A DNA stretch of 64,000 bases from Lelliottia sp. WAP21 (GCF_020532665.2 NZ_JAIWPG020000002.1:248001-312000); one strand, 5' to 3'; shown: positions 1 to 9,417, counted from the stretch's first letter. The notes: a model not told the origin generated them from the letters alone. Translations and numbers: made by a program.

Positions 1-382
1 GCTGGTAGAGCAGTTCGAGTACTTCGAGATGGGCTGCTGTGCCGCCGGGCAGTTCCCAGTGGATGGTGTCACCCGTGCGCAGGCCGAGCAGGGCGGCGCC
101 CACCGGCGCGAGCACGGAAAGCTGCGTGCTGCTGTCGGTCATGTTCGCCGGATACACCAGCGTGCGGGTGCGCTCTTCACCGGTGCTGAGATCGCGGAAT
201 TTCACCTGGCTGTTCATGGTGACGACGTCCTTCGGCATGGATTCCGGTTTACACATCTGCGCCCGATCCAGTTCCTCGTTCAGCGCGTCGGCAACCGGCA
301 GTGAAGCGAATTCAGGTTTCTCCAGCAGTCTGTCGATACGTTCTGCGTCGAGTTCATTGATGATAATTGTGGGTCTGGACAT
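1..382 (-). CDS. rnk: Regulator of nucleoside diphosphate kinase, C-terminus cut by the window edge
   Basis: Rnk is a small GreA/GreB-related protein that binds RNA polymerase and was first found as a suppressor affecting nucleoside diphosphate kinase levels. Reading leftward from the ATG at 382, the protein begins [16 protein letters not shown] and continues through [19 protein letters not shown] and [14 protein letters not shown], the GreA/B C-terminal FKBP-like fold, ending at LELLYQ at the window edge. The family is about 136 residues, so only some ten C-terminal residues are missing. In E. coli rna lies directly upstream on the same strand. Here about 9 kb of other genes separates the two. 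Confidence 0.93.
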   Translation of the reverse strand, partial: MSRPTIIINELDAERIDRLLEKPEFASLPVADALNEELDRAQMCKPESMPKDVVTMNSQVKFRDLSTGEERTRTLVYPANMTDSSTQLSVLAPVGAALLGLRTGDTIHWELPGGTAAHLEVLELLYQ

Positions 383-434
383 TTTTACTCCATGTCGTTA
401 ATGCTGCGTCTACCGCAGAAACCAATCCAAAAGA

Positions 435-464
435 AAACCCTCGCCGTCTGGCAGCGAGGGTTTT
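435..464 (-). terminator. Rho-independent terminator upstream of rnk
   Basis: The inverted repeat AAAACCCTCGC / GCGAGGGTTTT has an 8-base loop. On the minus strand it is followed by GGGTTTTCTTTT, a good U-tract. It faces transcripts entering from the right, yet the nearest minus-strand gene to the right is fryA, 2.6 kb away. It may be the old rna terminator left beside rnk when the fry block was inserted (inference). Confidence 0.7.
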
Positions 465-635
465 ATCTCTTCTGATGATACTGATTGTGCCCCCCGGTTT
501 GAAGTGATGAATGTCACATTCATTGCGCATGTGAATTTTCTGCGAAAAACGCACCGGTTCTCAGATTTGCATTATTCTTTTTAAGCGCCCCTCGCGGGCG
601 ACCATCCGCACTTCGTGTTCTGTCCAGGAGATCTC

Positions 636-1466
636 ATGAGTAATTACGACAAACTTACCTTGAAAGACGGCAGTTATTTGCATTTCAAAGACTGGGGGAG
701 CGGGCAGCCCATCGTATTCAGCCACGGCTGGCCGTTAACGGCAGATGCCTTTGAAGATCAAATGTTGTATCTGGGGTCGAAGGGCTTTCGGGTGATTGCA
801 CACGATCGACGCGGGCATGGACGGTCTGCACAATCGTGGGATGGTCATCATATGGATCAGTATGCCGACGACCTGGCAGAACTGACCGCGCATCTCAATT
901 TGCAGGATGCCGTTCACGTGGGCCACTCAACCGGTGGGGGTGAAGTGGCGCGGTACATTGGTCGTCATGGTACCGAGCGCGTGGCGAAAGCGGTGCTGAT
1001 TGGCGCGGTGACGCCCATTATGATCAAAACCGATTTCAACCCGAATGGCGTGCCGAAAGAGGTCTTTGACGGTATCCGCGAAGGGGTTGTGAACGATCGT
1101 GCCGACTTCTTCTACGAGCTGACCGCAGCCTTTTATGGTTACAACCGCGACGGTGCAAAAGAGTCAAAAGCGGTGCGTGAAAGCTTTGTTGAGCAAGGAT
1201 TGCAGGGATCGATTAAGGCGCTTTACGACTGCGTGAAAGCCTTCTCCGAAACCGATTTGCGTGAGGACCTGCGCAAAATGACAATTCCTACTCTTGTCAT
1301 CCACGGTGATGACGATCAAATTGTACCGATTGAAACCTGCGGTAAAGTGGCGGCGGAGATCCTGCCGAATGCTGAACTGAAAGTGTATCAGGGCGGTTCG
1401 CATGGGATCTGTACGACACATAAACACCAGATTAATGAAGACTTGCTGAAATTTATTCAGTCATAA
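636..1466 (+). CDS. Alpha/beta hydrolase, non-heme chloroperoxidase/esterase type
   Basis: This is a predicted soluble serine hydrolase of 276 residues. The oxyanion-loop motif SHGWP is near residue 32, the nucleophile elbow GHSTGGGE is near residue 96, the acid motif HGDDDQIVP is near residue 226, and the histidine motif GGSHGI is near residue 255. The pattern fits the cofactor-free haloperoxidase/esterase group, and the true substrate is unknown. ATG 636 is preferred over an upstream GTG at 615 because CCAGGAG lies 6 bases in front of it. The gene is followed by a flavin-reductase-like gene in the same direction, possibly co-transcribed. Neither belongs to the E. coli rnk-rna region. Confidence 0.85.
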   Translation: MSNYDKLTLKDGSYLHFKDWGSGQPIVFSHGWPLTADAFEDQMLYLGSKGFRVIAHDRRGHGRSAQSWDGHHMDQYADDLAELTAHLNLQDAVHVGHSTGGGEVARYIGRHGTERVAKAVLIGAVTPIMIKTDFNPNGVPKEVFDGIREGVVNDRADFFYELTAAFYGYNRDGAKESKAVRESFVEQGLQGSIKALYDCVKAFSETDLREDLRKMTIPTLVIHGDDDQIVPIETCGKVAAEILPNAELKVYQGGSHGICTTHKHQINEDLLKFIQS

Positions 1467-1554
1467 TCTTTAACGGATTGCGCTACGCTGATCCTCCTGG
1501 CTCAGGGTGATGAGCGAAGCGTTATTCGTGCCTGAATTTAACACAGAGAGTGCC

Positions 1555-2175
1555 ATGTATTTTTATCAACCTTCTCAGGGCCACGGCCTGCCGCACGATC
1601 CCTTAAACGCCATCGTGGGCCCACGTCCGATTGGCTGGATTGCCTCGCAGGATGCCGCGGGTCGTCATAATCTGGCCCCGTACAGTTTCTTTAACTGCTT
1701 TAACTATCGCCCACCGATTATTGGTTTTTCCAGCAACGGCTGGAAAGACAGCGTGCGAAATATTACCGAAACGAAGGAGTTCGTCTGGAATCTGGCCACG
1801 CGTGACCTGGCTGTGGCCATGAATGAAACCTCTGCCAGCCTGCCGCAGGACGACGATGAGTTTGTCATTGCCGGTCTGACCAAGGCCGATAGCCGCGTGG
1901 TCAACGTACCCCGCGTGGCGGAAAGCCCGGTGAACTTTGAATGTCGCCTCTCACAGTGCATTCAACTGACCGGCGCAGACGGAACCGCCATTGATACCTG
2001 GCTGGTACTGGGCGAAGTCGTGGGGATTCACATCGCGGAATCTTTGCTGGAAGAGGGGATTTACCAGACCGCGAAGGCGCAACCCATCCTGCGTGCGGGC
2101 GGCCCGAGCGCCTACTACGGGATAAGCGATACCCACCGTTTTGATCTGGTGCGCCCGGATGCACGTAAAAGCTGA
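1555..2175 (+). CDS. Flavin reductase-like (FMN-binding split barrel) family protein
   Basis: This 206-residue protein is of the flavin-reductase-like/DIM6-NTAB family. It shows NAIVGPRPIGWIAS near the N-terminus and then LAPYSFFN and SSNGWKDS, the usual FMN-contact segments, followed by ETKEFVWNLATRDL. Relatives are flavin reductases or flavoproteins that supply reduced flavin to a partner oxygenase, and no oxygenase is present here. The ATG at 1555 follows ACAGAGAG and gives the family's normal N-terminus. An in-frame GTG at 1507 would add 16 residues. The gene stops one base before the next start (2177), so translational coupling to ypdC is possible. Confidence 0.82.
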   Translation: MYFYQPSQGHGLPHDPLNAIVGPRPIGWIASQDAAGRHNLAPYSFFNCFNYRPPIIGFSSNGWKDSVRNITETKEFVWNLATRDLAVAMNETSASLPQDDDEFVIAGLTKADSRVVNVPRVAESPVNFECRLSQCIQLTGADGTAIDTWLVLGEVVGIHIAESLLEEGIYQTAKAQPILRAGGPSAYYGISDTHRFDLVRPDARKS

Positions 2176-2176
2176 G

Positions 2177-3031
2177 ATGACGGCCCGCACGCTGCCTGCC
2201 GATCAGCAGTTTTTTGCCGACCTGTTGGCAGGGCTGGTGCTCAATCCGCAGCAGTTGGGCCGCGTCTGGTTTGCCCGGCGTTCGGCGACCTTATCCGCTG
2301 ATGGCGTCAGCATGGAATGGCCGCGCCTTGAGGTGGTTTTACGGGGTGAGTACGGGAATGGCCTTATTGTGGAACAAAAGCAGATTTCACAAGGAGAGAT
2401 GCTCTTTCTACCCGCCCATGCCGCGAATGTACCGGTATTTAAAAAACAGGCCATGCTGCTCAGTATCGTCTTCGCGCCTTCGTGGCTTGGGCTGCATTTT
2501 CACGATGCCCGTAAGAACGATGCCGGTATTGCACAACGAAAAATGGTGTTACCTCATCCTGAACGGGGTGAGCGCACCGCCATCTTAATGGCGTTGACTC
2601 ATTTAAGCGCCTCGCCCCAGGATCAGGCGATTATCCAGCCGCTGATGCTCAGCCTGTTGCACTGGTGTCGCAAGGTGGTTTCGACGCTCCCGGAGGCGGG
2701 CGTGTCGCGGGCTGATTTTCTCTACCAGAGCGTTTGTCACTGGGTGCAGGATCACTATGCGGAGCCGGTCTCGCGTGAGCGCGCAGCCGCTTTTTTTAAT
2801 ATCAGTCCGAACCACCTGTCGCGCCTGTTTACCGAGCAAGGCAGCATGAGCTTCGTCGATTATGTTCGCTGGGTGCGCATGGCGAAAGCGCGGACTATTT
2901 TGCAGAAGTACAACCTTTCGATAGGCGAAGTGGCGAAACGCTGCGGTTACGCGGACAGCGACTATTTTAGCCGGCTCTTCCGGCGTCAGTTTGGCCTGAC
3001 GCCGGGGGAGTATCGCGCACGCTTTCAGTAA
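2177..3031 (+). CDS. ypdC: AraC-family transcriptional regulator YpdC
   Basis: This is a 284-residue regulator. It has an N-terminal cupin-like sensing domain (about 1-150) and a C-terminal pair of helix-turn-helix motifs (about 180-284), including FFNISPNHLSRLF, IGEVAKRCGYADSDYFSRLFRRQFG and TPGEYRARF; the last two are the AraC/XylS signature. It matches E. coli YpdC, which also sits convergent with and next to fryA, so it is the obvious candidate regulator of the fry operon. ATG 2177 gives the expected length; an overlapping upstream ATG at 2141 is also open. The stop codon lies only 3 bases from the fryA stop, which leaves no room for a terminator. Confidence 0.87.
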   Translation: MTARTLPADQQFFADLLAGLVLNPQQLGRVWFARRSATLSADGVSMEWPRLEVVLRGEYGNGLIVEQKQISQGEMLFLPAHAANVPVFKKQAMLLSIVFAPSWLGLHFHDARKNDAGIAQRKMVLPHPERGERTAILMALTHLSASPQDQAIIQPLMLSLLHWCRKVVSTLPEAGVSRADFLYQSVCHWVQDHYAEPVSRERAAAFFNISPNHLSRLFTEQGSMSFVDYVRWVRMAKARTILQKYNLSIGEVAKRCGYADSDYFSRLFRRQFGLTPGEYRARFQ

Positions 3032-3034
3032 GGA

Positions 3035-5530
3035 TTAAAAGGTCAGCTCGGCGTTAAGCAGATCCAGAATGCTTTGTGGCGTGGTGGCCGAGAATAACGC
3101 CTCCCTGAAGGCCTTGTTCACCAGCTTACGCGCCAGCTGCGAAAAGACTTTCACATGGTTAATCCCTTCCTGCTCGCCAAGCGTCAGCATAATCACCAGT
3201 TCAACGTCACCCATCTCAGATTCCCAGTCAATGGGCTTTTCCAGGTGGGCAATACTGATGCTGGAGTGACGTATCCACTGCGATTTTGTATGTGGGATCG
3301 CCACGCCAAAACCAACGGCGGTGGTGACAATCTCTTCACGCTGCCAGAGATCTTCTTCGAGTTCGAGAGGATGGTCGGTTCGCCCGTTTATCGCCAGATT
3401 TCCGCACAGGAATTGCAGCACCTGCTCTCTGGAGCTGAGCGGTTCATGCATCACGATATTTTCCAGCGCCAGCAGCGGTCGCGTGGGCTCTTCCGGCGCG
3501 AAGTCGGTGAGCAGGGTTTCGATTTCAGCCGCGCTACGGCACTCGCAGGCTTGTTCTGCCAGGGTCTGGCACGCCTGGCTGTCCAGATTACGCAGCAGCG
3601 CTTTTATCGCCGGAATGCGCGGGCCGCTCATGCTGAATTCATCAATCCCCAGTCCTGCCAGCAGGGGGAGATAGCGGCCTTCACCGGCCAGTTCGCCACA
3701 AATGCCGACCCATTTTCCATGGCGGTGGGCGGCGGTCACGATCTGGCGCACCATGCGTAAAAACGAAGGGGCTATCGGGTTATAGAGTGGCGACACCCGG
3801 GAATTATTGCGATCGACAGCATAGAGATACTGCGTCATATCGTTGGAGCCGATGCTGAAAAAATCAACCTCATCGCAGAAATGATCGATGATGAAGCAGA
3901 CGGAGGGGACTTCCACCATGATCCCCAGCGGCAAGTGGGCGGTGTAGCGCAACCCTTCGGCTTTAAGCTCGTCCTGAACCTGCTGCAACGTTTGTTTTAC
4001 CCACAATATTTGATCGAGGCTGTGAACCATCGGGATCATGAGCAGGGCGTTACCGCTGGCCCCGGCGCGCAAAATAGCCCGAAGTTGGGTGCGGAACAGG
4101 CTGCTAAACTCCGGATAAATACGCACGGCACGATAGCCCAGGAAGGGATTTTCCTCCTGGGGAAGCGAGAGATAAGGGATCTGTTTATCGCCACCAATAT
4201 CCATCGTACGGAAAATCACCGGCTTGCCTTCCGCTGAGAGCAAAACCTGCTGATAGGCTTCAAATTGCTCCTGCTCGTCCGGCGCGGCATCGCGATCCAT
4301 GTAGAGCATTTCCGTGCGGAATAAGCCTACCCCCTGCGCGCCGCTGGCGAAGGCGCCAGGGGCTTCCAGCGCGCTGCCGATATTGGCGGCAATGTCGACC
4401 GGCACATTATCTTTTGTGCGCGCAGGCAGCCCGGCATCTTTAATTTGTTGCTGGTGGCGTTTAGCGGCCAGGCGCTGAGCGATGGCGTAATAGTGGCTGA
4501 CGGCGCGATCCGGCTCCAGAACCAGCACGCTGCACACGCCGTCGAGGATCACCTCTTTGCCAATAATCGGCTGGAGCAAGGCGACCGTTAAGCCACTCAG
4601 CACCGGAATCGACGCGGCGCGGGCCAGTATCAGCGTGTGCGAGGTACGGCCCGTTTTTTCCAGCACCATCCCTTTCAGGTGGCGTGTATCCAGGCTCAGA
4701 AACTGGCTGGGGGTGAGATCGTCGGCCAGCAAAATGGTGGGGGAATGGAGCGTAAAGGCGGCGGCGGGGGCCAGTTCAGGCCAGGTAATGCTCAATAGCT
4801 GTTCGCTGATGTCGCGAATATCGCTCACCCGCTCGCGAAGATAATCGCTGGCGGACGAGGAGAGCTTGTCGCATATCTGATCCATATTACGCATAATCGC
4901 CTCTGCCAGGCTCAGGCGATCTTCCGTCATCAGACGGCGAATATTGCCCGCAAATTCGTCATCCTGAATCAGGGAGAGGTGGGCGCTGATGATGGTTTTA
5001 CTCTCGCCGTCCAGCCCGCGCAGCTGCTGATTAAGGCGTTCCGCAAGGGTGGCAAGGCTATGTTCCAGCCGGGTGGTATCTTCGGGGCTTGCGGGATACT
5101 GACGGTAGCGCTGTAAATTGTTGCTTTCAAAACGACGCAGCGTGCCTGCACCAATGCCGCTGGCAAGGGTGATGGCGTGCTGTAAATGGGGGTTAAGCCG
5201 CAGAAGAGAGCGGGGTAGCGGATGCGCAACGTGCGGTGCATCGCCTGACGGGATGGAATCGCTGTCGATAAACGCCCCGGACAGATACGTTTCCAGCGAG
5301 CGTCTGGCCTGTTCTTCGTCACTGCCGCTGATTTCCAGCACGCAACGATCGTTAAACAGCGTGCCGGTGCTGATCAGCGCCAGCGAGCTTTTCGCATCGG
5401 CGTGGCTGTTCAGGCGGATATTGATAAAACGGATATCGCTGCGCCAGGCGCTGCACTGCTCTTTCAGCGCCCAGGCAGGACGGGCATGTAAGCCATTCGG
5501 CAACGGGCAGAAAAAATCAATCGTTAACAT
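3035..5530 (-). CDS. fryA: PTS multiphosphoryl transfer protein FryA (HPr-EI-EIIA fusion)
   Basis: This 831-residue protein carries three phosphotransferase modules and passes phosphate from PEP to the Fry permease. The HPr part (1-90) has LHARPA with the phosphorylated His15. The EI part (about 117-680) has the phospho-His298 in GRTSHTLILAR and PEP/Mg-binding motifs VGLFRTEMLYM, FRTMDIGGDKQ, SIGSNDMTQY and GICGE. The fructose-type EIIA part (about 690-831) has VAIPHTK with His747. All key histidines are present, so the chain looks functional. The length equals that of E. coli FryA. It is the last gene of the minus-strand operon fryB-fryC-ypdF-ypdE-fryA. Confidence 0.95.
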   Translation of the reverse strand: MLTIDFFCPLPNGLHARPAWALKEQCSAWRSDIRFINIRLNSHADAKSSLALISTGTLFNDRCVLEISGSDEEQARRSLETYLSGAFIDSDSIPSGDAPHVAHPLPRSLLRLNPHLQHAITLASGIGAGTLRRFESNNLQRYRQYPASPEDTTRLEHSLATLAERLNQQLRGLDGESKTIISAHLSLIQDDEFAGNIRRLMTEDRLSLAEAIMRNMDQICDKLSSSASDYLRERVSDIRDISEQLLSITWPELAPAAAFTLHSPTILLADDLTPSQFLSLDTRHLKGMVLEKTGRTSHTLILARAASIPVLSGLTVALLQPIIGKEVILDGVCSVLVLEPDRAVSHYYAIAQRLAAKRHQQQIKDAGLPARTKDNVPVDIAANIGSALEAPGAFASGAQGVGLFRTEMLYMDRDAAPDEQEQFEAYQQVLLSAEGKPVIFRTMDIGGDKQIPYLSLPQEENPFLGYRAVRIYPEFSSLFRTQLRAILRAGASGNALLMIPMVHSLDQILWVKQTLQQVQDELKAEGLRYTAHLPLGIMVEVPSVCFIIDHFCDEVDFFSIGSNDMTQYLYAVDRNNSRVSPLYNPIAPSFLRMVRQIVTAAHRHGKWVGICGELAGEGRYLPLLAGLGIDEFSMSGPRIPAIKALLRNLDSQACQTLAEQACECRSAAEIETLLTDFAPEEPTRPLLALENIVMHEPLSSREQVLQFLCGNLAINGRTDHPLELEEDLWQREEIVTTAVGFGVAIPHTKSQWIRHSSISIAHLEKPIDWESEMGDVELVIMLTLGEQEGINHVKVFSQLARKLVNKAFREALFSATTPQSILDLLNAELTF

Positions 5531-5552
5531 ACTTCCTCCGTTCAGCGTGAGA

Positions 5553-6593
5553 TCAGCATCTGAAGTCCGTCAGATGAGCCACGGTCTCACGATTCAAACA
5601 CGCCGCCAGCGCGACCAGGAGCTGGTGGGTTTGGTTTATATCCTGCGCGTCAGCAATGGAGGCCGCGCAGTGGCCGTGTCGGGTGGGTGGCCCCATCACC
5701 ACCGTCGGTACACCCGTGCCGGAAAGATGAATAGCGCCTCCGTCCGTACCGCCATTGCTGAACATGTCTTTTTGCAGGGGAATACCCAGAGAACGGGCGA
5801 TTTTTTCAACGAATGCCGTCAGTCGGGGAGGGGCAATCAGGGTTTTGTCGTAAAGCACCAGCAGGGGACCGCCGCCGATCTGGCGATGGTTGGCGCTGCC
5901 GTAATCGAAATTTTTTGACCAGCAGGCCGTATCCAGCACCAGAGCAAGATCGGGGTTAACCTTGCGGCTGGCCGTTTGCCCACCGCGCAGGCCCACTTCC
6001 TCGCTGGAGCTGGCGACCAGCCACAGTTCGCACGGCAGCGGAGCCTTGTGGAGTTCACGCAGCAGAGTAATGAGGAGGTAACAGCCGAGGCGATCGTCAA
6101 AGGCTTTGCCCATCACGCGTTGGCCGGGCAAGGGGGTAAAGAGCGTATTGAAGGTGACGCTATCCCCGACGTCGATTCCGGCAGCAAGAACCTCTTCAGC
6201 AGAGGTGGCGCCCACGTCGACGCATAAATGGTCGACGGTGTCGCCTTTCATCTCGCCGTCGAGTAAACCCGCTATTTTGCGTCCGTCACGCGTGGTAATG
6301 CGAACGGGTTGCAGCGTACGCGCCTTCATACGGACGTTGCCTATAGGCAAAACGTCGATGGCTCCTTCACGCGATATGCTGCGCACCATAAAGCCAACTT
6401 CATCCATGTGCGCGCAGACCATAATACGGGGGCCACTGCTTTCGTTAACCCGAATAAGCACCGACCCCAGGCCGTCAAACTGCACCTCTTTATTATACCG
6501 GCGTGCTTCCGCGAGCAGAATATCGCGCACTTCCTGTTCTGACGCGGCTATAGCATCCGCTTCGCTGAGCTGTCGCAGTAACTCTGTATCCAT
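5553..6593 (-). CDS. ypdE: M42-family metallo-aminopeptidase YpdE
   Basis: YpdE is a broad-specificity aminopeptidase of 346 residues in the M42 family, usually with two bound metal ions. The metal and catalytic motifs are AHMDEVGF near residue 59, FDDRLGC near residue 165 and [10 protein letters not shown] near residue 197, followed by LDTAC and GGAIHLSG. Its ATG overlaps the ypdF stop codon by one base, so the two peptidases are translationally coupled, as in E. coli. Placing two peptidases inside a PTS operon suggests that an imported glycosylated or peptide-linked compound is processed further (inference). Confidence 0.93.
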   Translation of the reverse strand: MDTELLRQLSEADAIAASEQEVRDILLAEARRYNKEVQFDGLGSVLIRVNESSGPRIMVCAHMDEVGFMVRSISREGAIDVLPIGNVRMKARTLQPVRITTRDGRKIAGLLDGEMKGDTVDHLCVDVGATSAEEVLAAGIDVGDSVTFNTLFTPLPGQRVMGKAFDDRLGCYLLITLLRELHKAPLPCELWLVASSSEEVGLRGGQTASRKVNPDLALVLDTACWSKNFDYGSANHRQIGGGPLLVLYDKTLIAPPRLTAFVEKIARSLGIPLQKDMFSNGGTDGGAIHLSGTGVPTVVMGPPTRHGHCAASIADAQDINQTHQLLVALAACLNRETVAHLTDFRC

Positions 6594-7678
6594 CAGTTTT
6601 CTCCTGTCATCAGCAGCGTTTTCGGCTGGTGGTAGAGCACCTCTGCGCCGCTTTCCGTCACCAGCACCACATCCTCAATGCGCACGCCTCCCTGACCTTC
6701 CAGATAAATACCCGGCTCAACGGTGAGGAGCATACCTGGCTGTAGGGGCGTGGTATCGGTGGGTGAAAAACGCGGGTTTTCATGAACATCGATGCCAATA
6801 GCATGGCCGGTATTGTGTCCAAACTGAGCGCCATACCCGGCGTTCTGGATCAGTGAGCGGGCGGCACGATCGACCTCCAGGCATAACGCGCCCGGACGAA
6901 TCGCCGCGATGGCCGCAAGCTGTGCTTTCAGTACCGTCTGGTATATCGCGTAAAGAGGATGGGCCTCGGGCGTCGTGTTTTGCCCGGCGACGAGGAAGGT
7001 CCTCGTCATATCCGAGCAATATCCCTGGTGTTGAGCGCCAAAATCGATCGTCACGAATTCGCCTGCGACGATGATTTTGTCCGAGGCTTTCCCGTGTGGG
7101 AGTGCGCCGCGTGGCCCGCTGGCGACAATGGTGTCGAAGGCGGGCTTTTCCGCGCCGCGTTGGCGCATAAACCACTCCAGCTCTGCCGCCACTTCGCGTT
7201 CACGCAGACCGGGCTGAATAAAACGGCGAATATGTTCGGCTGCGTGGTCAGCGATGTCGCAGGCCGCCCGGATGCGGGTGATTTCATCGGCCGTTTTTAT
7301 CTGTCGTAAGGTCTCCAGCGAGATACTGCAAAGCGTCGCATTCAGGGTTGCGCGCCACTGGCTGCCGGTTTGCCAGCTGACGTGCTCTCCTTCAAATCCC
7401 AGCGTGGCGATCCTTTCGCGTTCGATCAGCCGGTTGAGTGCCACCGTAAAGGGATTATCTGCATTCAGCAGGTGCATCTGATAGCCCTTCACACGTGAGG
7501 CGAGATCGCTGTAATAGCGAAAATCGGTCAGAATATGCGCCGTTTCACGCGTCACCAGCACGTAACCGGACCCGGTGGAGATCCCCAGATGCGGTTGTTT
7601 ATTCTGCCGTGAGGCGATCAGTACCGCGTCCAGATTTTCGGCGGCAAGCCAGTCGCGTAGTCGTGTCAGCAATCCCAT
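6593..7678 (-). CDS. ypdF: M24-family Xaa-Pro aminopeptidase YpdF
   Basis: YpdF is a 361-residue 'pita-bread' aminopeptidase with Xaa-Pro and some Met aminopeptidase activity in E. coli. The five metal ligands can be placed in [18 protein letters not shown] (two Asp), [13 protein letters not shown] (His), LTVEPGIY (Glu) and GVRIEDVV (Glu). The N-terminal creatinase-like domain covers about 1-130. It lies 12 bases after fryC on the same transcript. The full length equals that of the E. coli protein. Confidence 0.93.
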   Translation of the reverse strand: MGLLTRLRDWLAAENLDAVLIASRQNKQPHLGISTGSGYVLVTRETAHILTDFRYYSDLASRVKGYQMHLLNADNPFTVALNRLIERERIATLGFEGEHVSWQTGSQWRATLNATLCSISLETLRQIKTADEITRIRAACDIADHAAEHIRRFIQPGLREREVAAELEWFMRQRGAEKPAFDTIVASGPRGALPHGKASDKIIVAGEFVTIDFGAQHQGYCSDMTRTFLVAGQNTTPEAHPLYAIYQTVLKAQLAAIAAIRPGALCLEVDRAARSLIQNAGYGAQFGHNTGHAIGIDVHENPRFSPTDTTPLQPGMLLTVEPGIYLEGQGGVRIEDVVLVTESGAEVLYHQPKTLLMTGEN

Positions 7679-7690
7679 TTCGCCTCCTCG

Positions 7691-8941
7691 TTACAGCGTA
7701 TCGATAGACAGTTTTCCGCGCTTGTACATGCTGTTGCGAATCAGCACGACCAGCAGCGCGGTGATGACAGCGCCCACCAAAATACTCAGCATATAGGCTC
7801 CGAGGTTGGTCACCAGCGGCCAGGCCCAAATCGCGGATTCCGGGAACCACTGCACGGCGCCGAGCGCGGTGGCGGTCATCGCCCCGGCGATAGCGCCAAC
7901 CATATACGCCGGAAGCGTGGCAAGCGGATTTTCCAGCAGGAACGGAATCGCCCCTTCGCTGATGCCCATGAAGGCAAGGAACATGGCTGTTTTACCCTGC
8001 GGATAAAGCTGAGGGCTGAAAAGACGTTTTCCGGTTAACCGGTGGTCGATAAGCGTTGCCAGCCCCAGGCCAATCGGAGGGATCACAATCGCCACCGCGC
8101 GCGAGGTAATTGGCAGAACGTGGTCCGTCGTCAACCCCAGCCCAACGAAACCGGCTGCTTTGTTAATTGGCCCGCCCAGATCGATTGCCGTGGCTGCCGC
8201 CATACCGATGGCATACATCATTGAACCGGCTTCGCCTGCGGCAAGCAGCAGCGTACGCATCCCGGCATTCAGCCAGCCGCCGATGGGGGTGATGACGTAA
8301 TACATCGCCAGCATCACGAACAGCGCAGACAGGATCGGGATCAGAAAGGTGCTTTTAAAGGCCAGCAGATACTGAGGGACGCTGATTTTGGTGTTCAGCC
8401 ATTTCACCAGATACCCCGCCGCGATGGCGATAATCAGCGCACCTATAAAGGTGGACGGCACGGGTTTGGTGGCAAGCCAGGTCAGTTTTTCCGCATCGAA
8501 ATTGAGCACAAGCGTCGGTTGCGTGGAGACCAGACCGCCAATAAACCCTGCCGGGAAGGCCAGCTTTCCACCGATAGAGTTAGCAACGAAAGCGGAGAAC
8601 ATGGGAATAGCAAAACTAAACAGTAGTCCACCGAAGGATTCTGTCAGGTAACCAAACTTCAGGACGGACAGATTAAAACCGGTGAATTTACCGGAGTTAA
8701 GCGCATCCAGTATGCCGGTATCGGGCGGAATTTCCAGCCAGACATAGGCGATAAGCTGCGAAATGGCGAGGATCACCCCACCCATAATAAGCGTGGGCAC
8801 CATGCGGGAAATGCCCGACATAATGTGCTGAGGAAGTTCTTTCCAGAAGGTACTGCCTGCTGCCACTGGCGCGGGTTTCAGAACCAGCGTGTCACCTTCG
8901 TGACGCTCTGAGCGAATCGCGCTGCGTTTTTTAATTGCCAT
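7691..8941 (-). CDS. fryC: Fructose-type PTS permease, EIIC component FryC
   Basis: FryC is the 416-residue inner-membrane permease subunit that moves sugar across the membrane while FryB phosphorylates it. Recognisable segments include PQHIMSGISRMVPTLIMGG, AFPAGFIGG, a conserved AIDLGGPINKAAGFVG stretch and MGISEGAIPFLLENP, all typical of fructose-family EIIC with about nine or ten membrane spans. The hydrophilic N-terminal tail of some 30 residues resembles that of E. coli FryC. It is encoded 23 bases after fryB. The sugar transported by Fry is not known in any organism I can recall. Confidence 0.93.
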   Translation of the reverse strand: MAIKKRSAIRSERHEGDTLVLKPAPVAAGSTFWKELPQHIMSGISRMVPTLIMGGVILAISQLIAYVWLEIPPDTGILDALNSGKFTGFNLSVLKFGYLTESFGGLLFSFAIPMFSAFVANSIGGKLAFPAGFIGGLVSTQPTLVLNFDAEKLTWLATKPVPSTFIGALIIAIAAGYLVKWLNTKISVPQYLLAFKSTFLIPILSALFVMLAMYYVITPIGGWLNAGMRTLLLAAGEAGSMMYAIGMAAATAIDLGGPINKAAGFVGLGLTTDHVLPITSRAVAIVIPPIGLGLATLIDHRLTGKRLFSPQLYPQGKTAMFLAFMGISEGAIPFLLENPLATLPAYMVGAIAGAMTATALGAVQWFPESAIWAWPLVTNLGAYMLSILVGAVITALLVVLIRNSMYKRGKLSIDTL

Positions 8942-8964
8942 GACGAAACCCCTGAGGTGGAGAA

Positions 8965-9291
8965 TTATTGTTGTTCTGCAGCAATCATTTCTTCGATGTC
9001 TTTCAGGGTGCCCGCCGCATTTTTGATGGCGTCCTGAAGGGTAATTTCATAAACATCCCGGGTTTCAAAGCGTTCGTTGTCTTCCGGGGTAATCGCAATG
9101 GCGTGAATGATGATATCCGCCGTGGCGATATCCTCTGCGGTTAAGCGATTCTGGATCCCGTCTGCCCCCTGCGTTTCTATTTTGACCTCATAGCCTGCTT
9201 CAACGGCGGCTTCTTCCAGTGCCTGAGCCGCCATAAAGGTATGGGCCAGACCCATCGGGCAGGCGCACAACGCAATCAGTTTTTTAGCCAT
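8965..9291 (-). CDS. fryB: Fructose-type PTS EIIB component FryB
   Basis: This 108-residue cytoplasmic phosphocarrier is the first gene of the fry operon. The N-terminus reads KKLIALCACPMGLAHTFMAA; the second cysteine of CACPMGLAHT is the phosphorylation site of fructose-type EIIB proteins. It receives phosphate from the FryA EIIA domain and transfers it to the sugar bound by FryC. AGGAGGAT lies just upstream of the ATG. The 172 bp before it carry repeated motifs that may be the operon's control sites. Confidence 0.94.
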   Translation of the reverse strand: MAKKLIALCACPMGLAHTFMAAQALEEAAVEAGYEVKIETQGADGIQNRLTAEDIATADIIIHAIAITPEDNERFETRDVYEITLQDAIKNAAGTLKDIEEMIAAEQQ

Positions 9292-9352
9292 GTGAAAATC
9301 CTCCTGTTGATGACACCGCGATTATGGCGGTGAGGATTCATGGCTGTTTACC

Positions 9353-9417
9353 GGATAAATGATGCTTTAGCTGGATAAATGATGCAGAACGTCGGAAGTG
9401 TGATGCTCATCCAGCTA
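9353..9417 (-). promoter_or_regulatory. Repeated operator-like motif upstream of the fry operon
   Basis: GGATAAATGATGC occurs at 9353 and again at 9373, a perfect 13-base direct repeat with a 20-base period. TAGCTGGAT at 9368 is mirrored by ATCCAGCTA at 9409, giving a third related half-site in the opposite orientation. AraC-family proteins bind pairs of direct repeats about two helical turns apart, so YpdC is a plausible binder. This is inference from spacing only. Confidence 0.45.

Noticed and set aside
1-401. Plus-strand frames of 91 and 120 codons over rnk
   Set aside because: They are antisense to rnk, whose protein matches the known family along the whole visible length.
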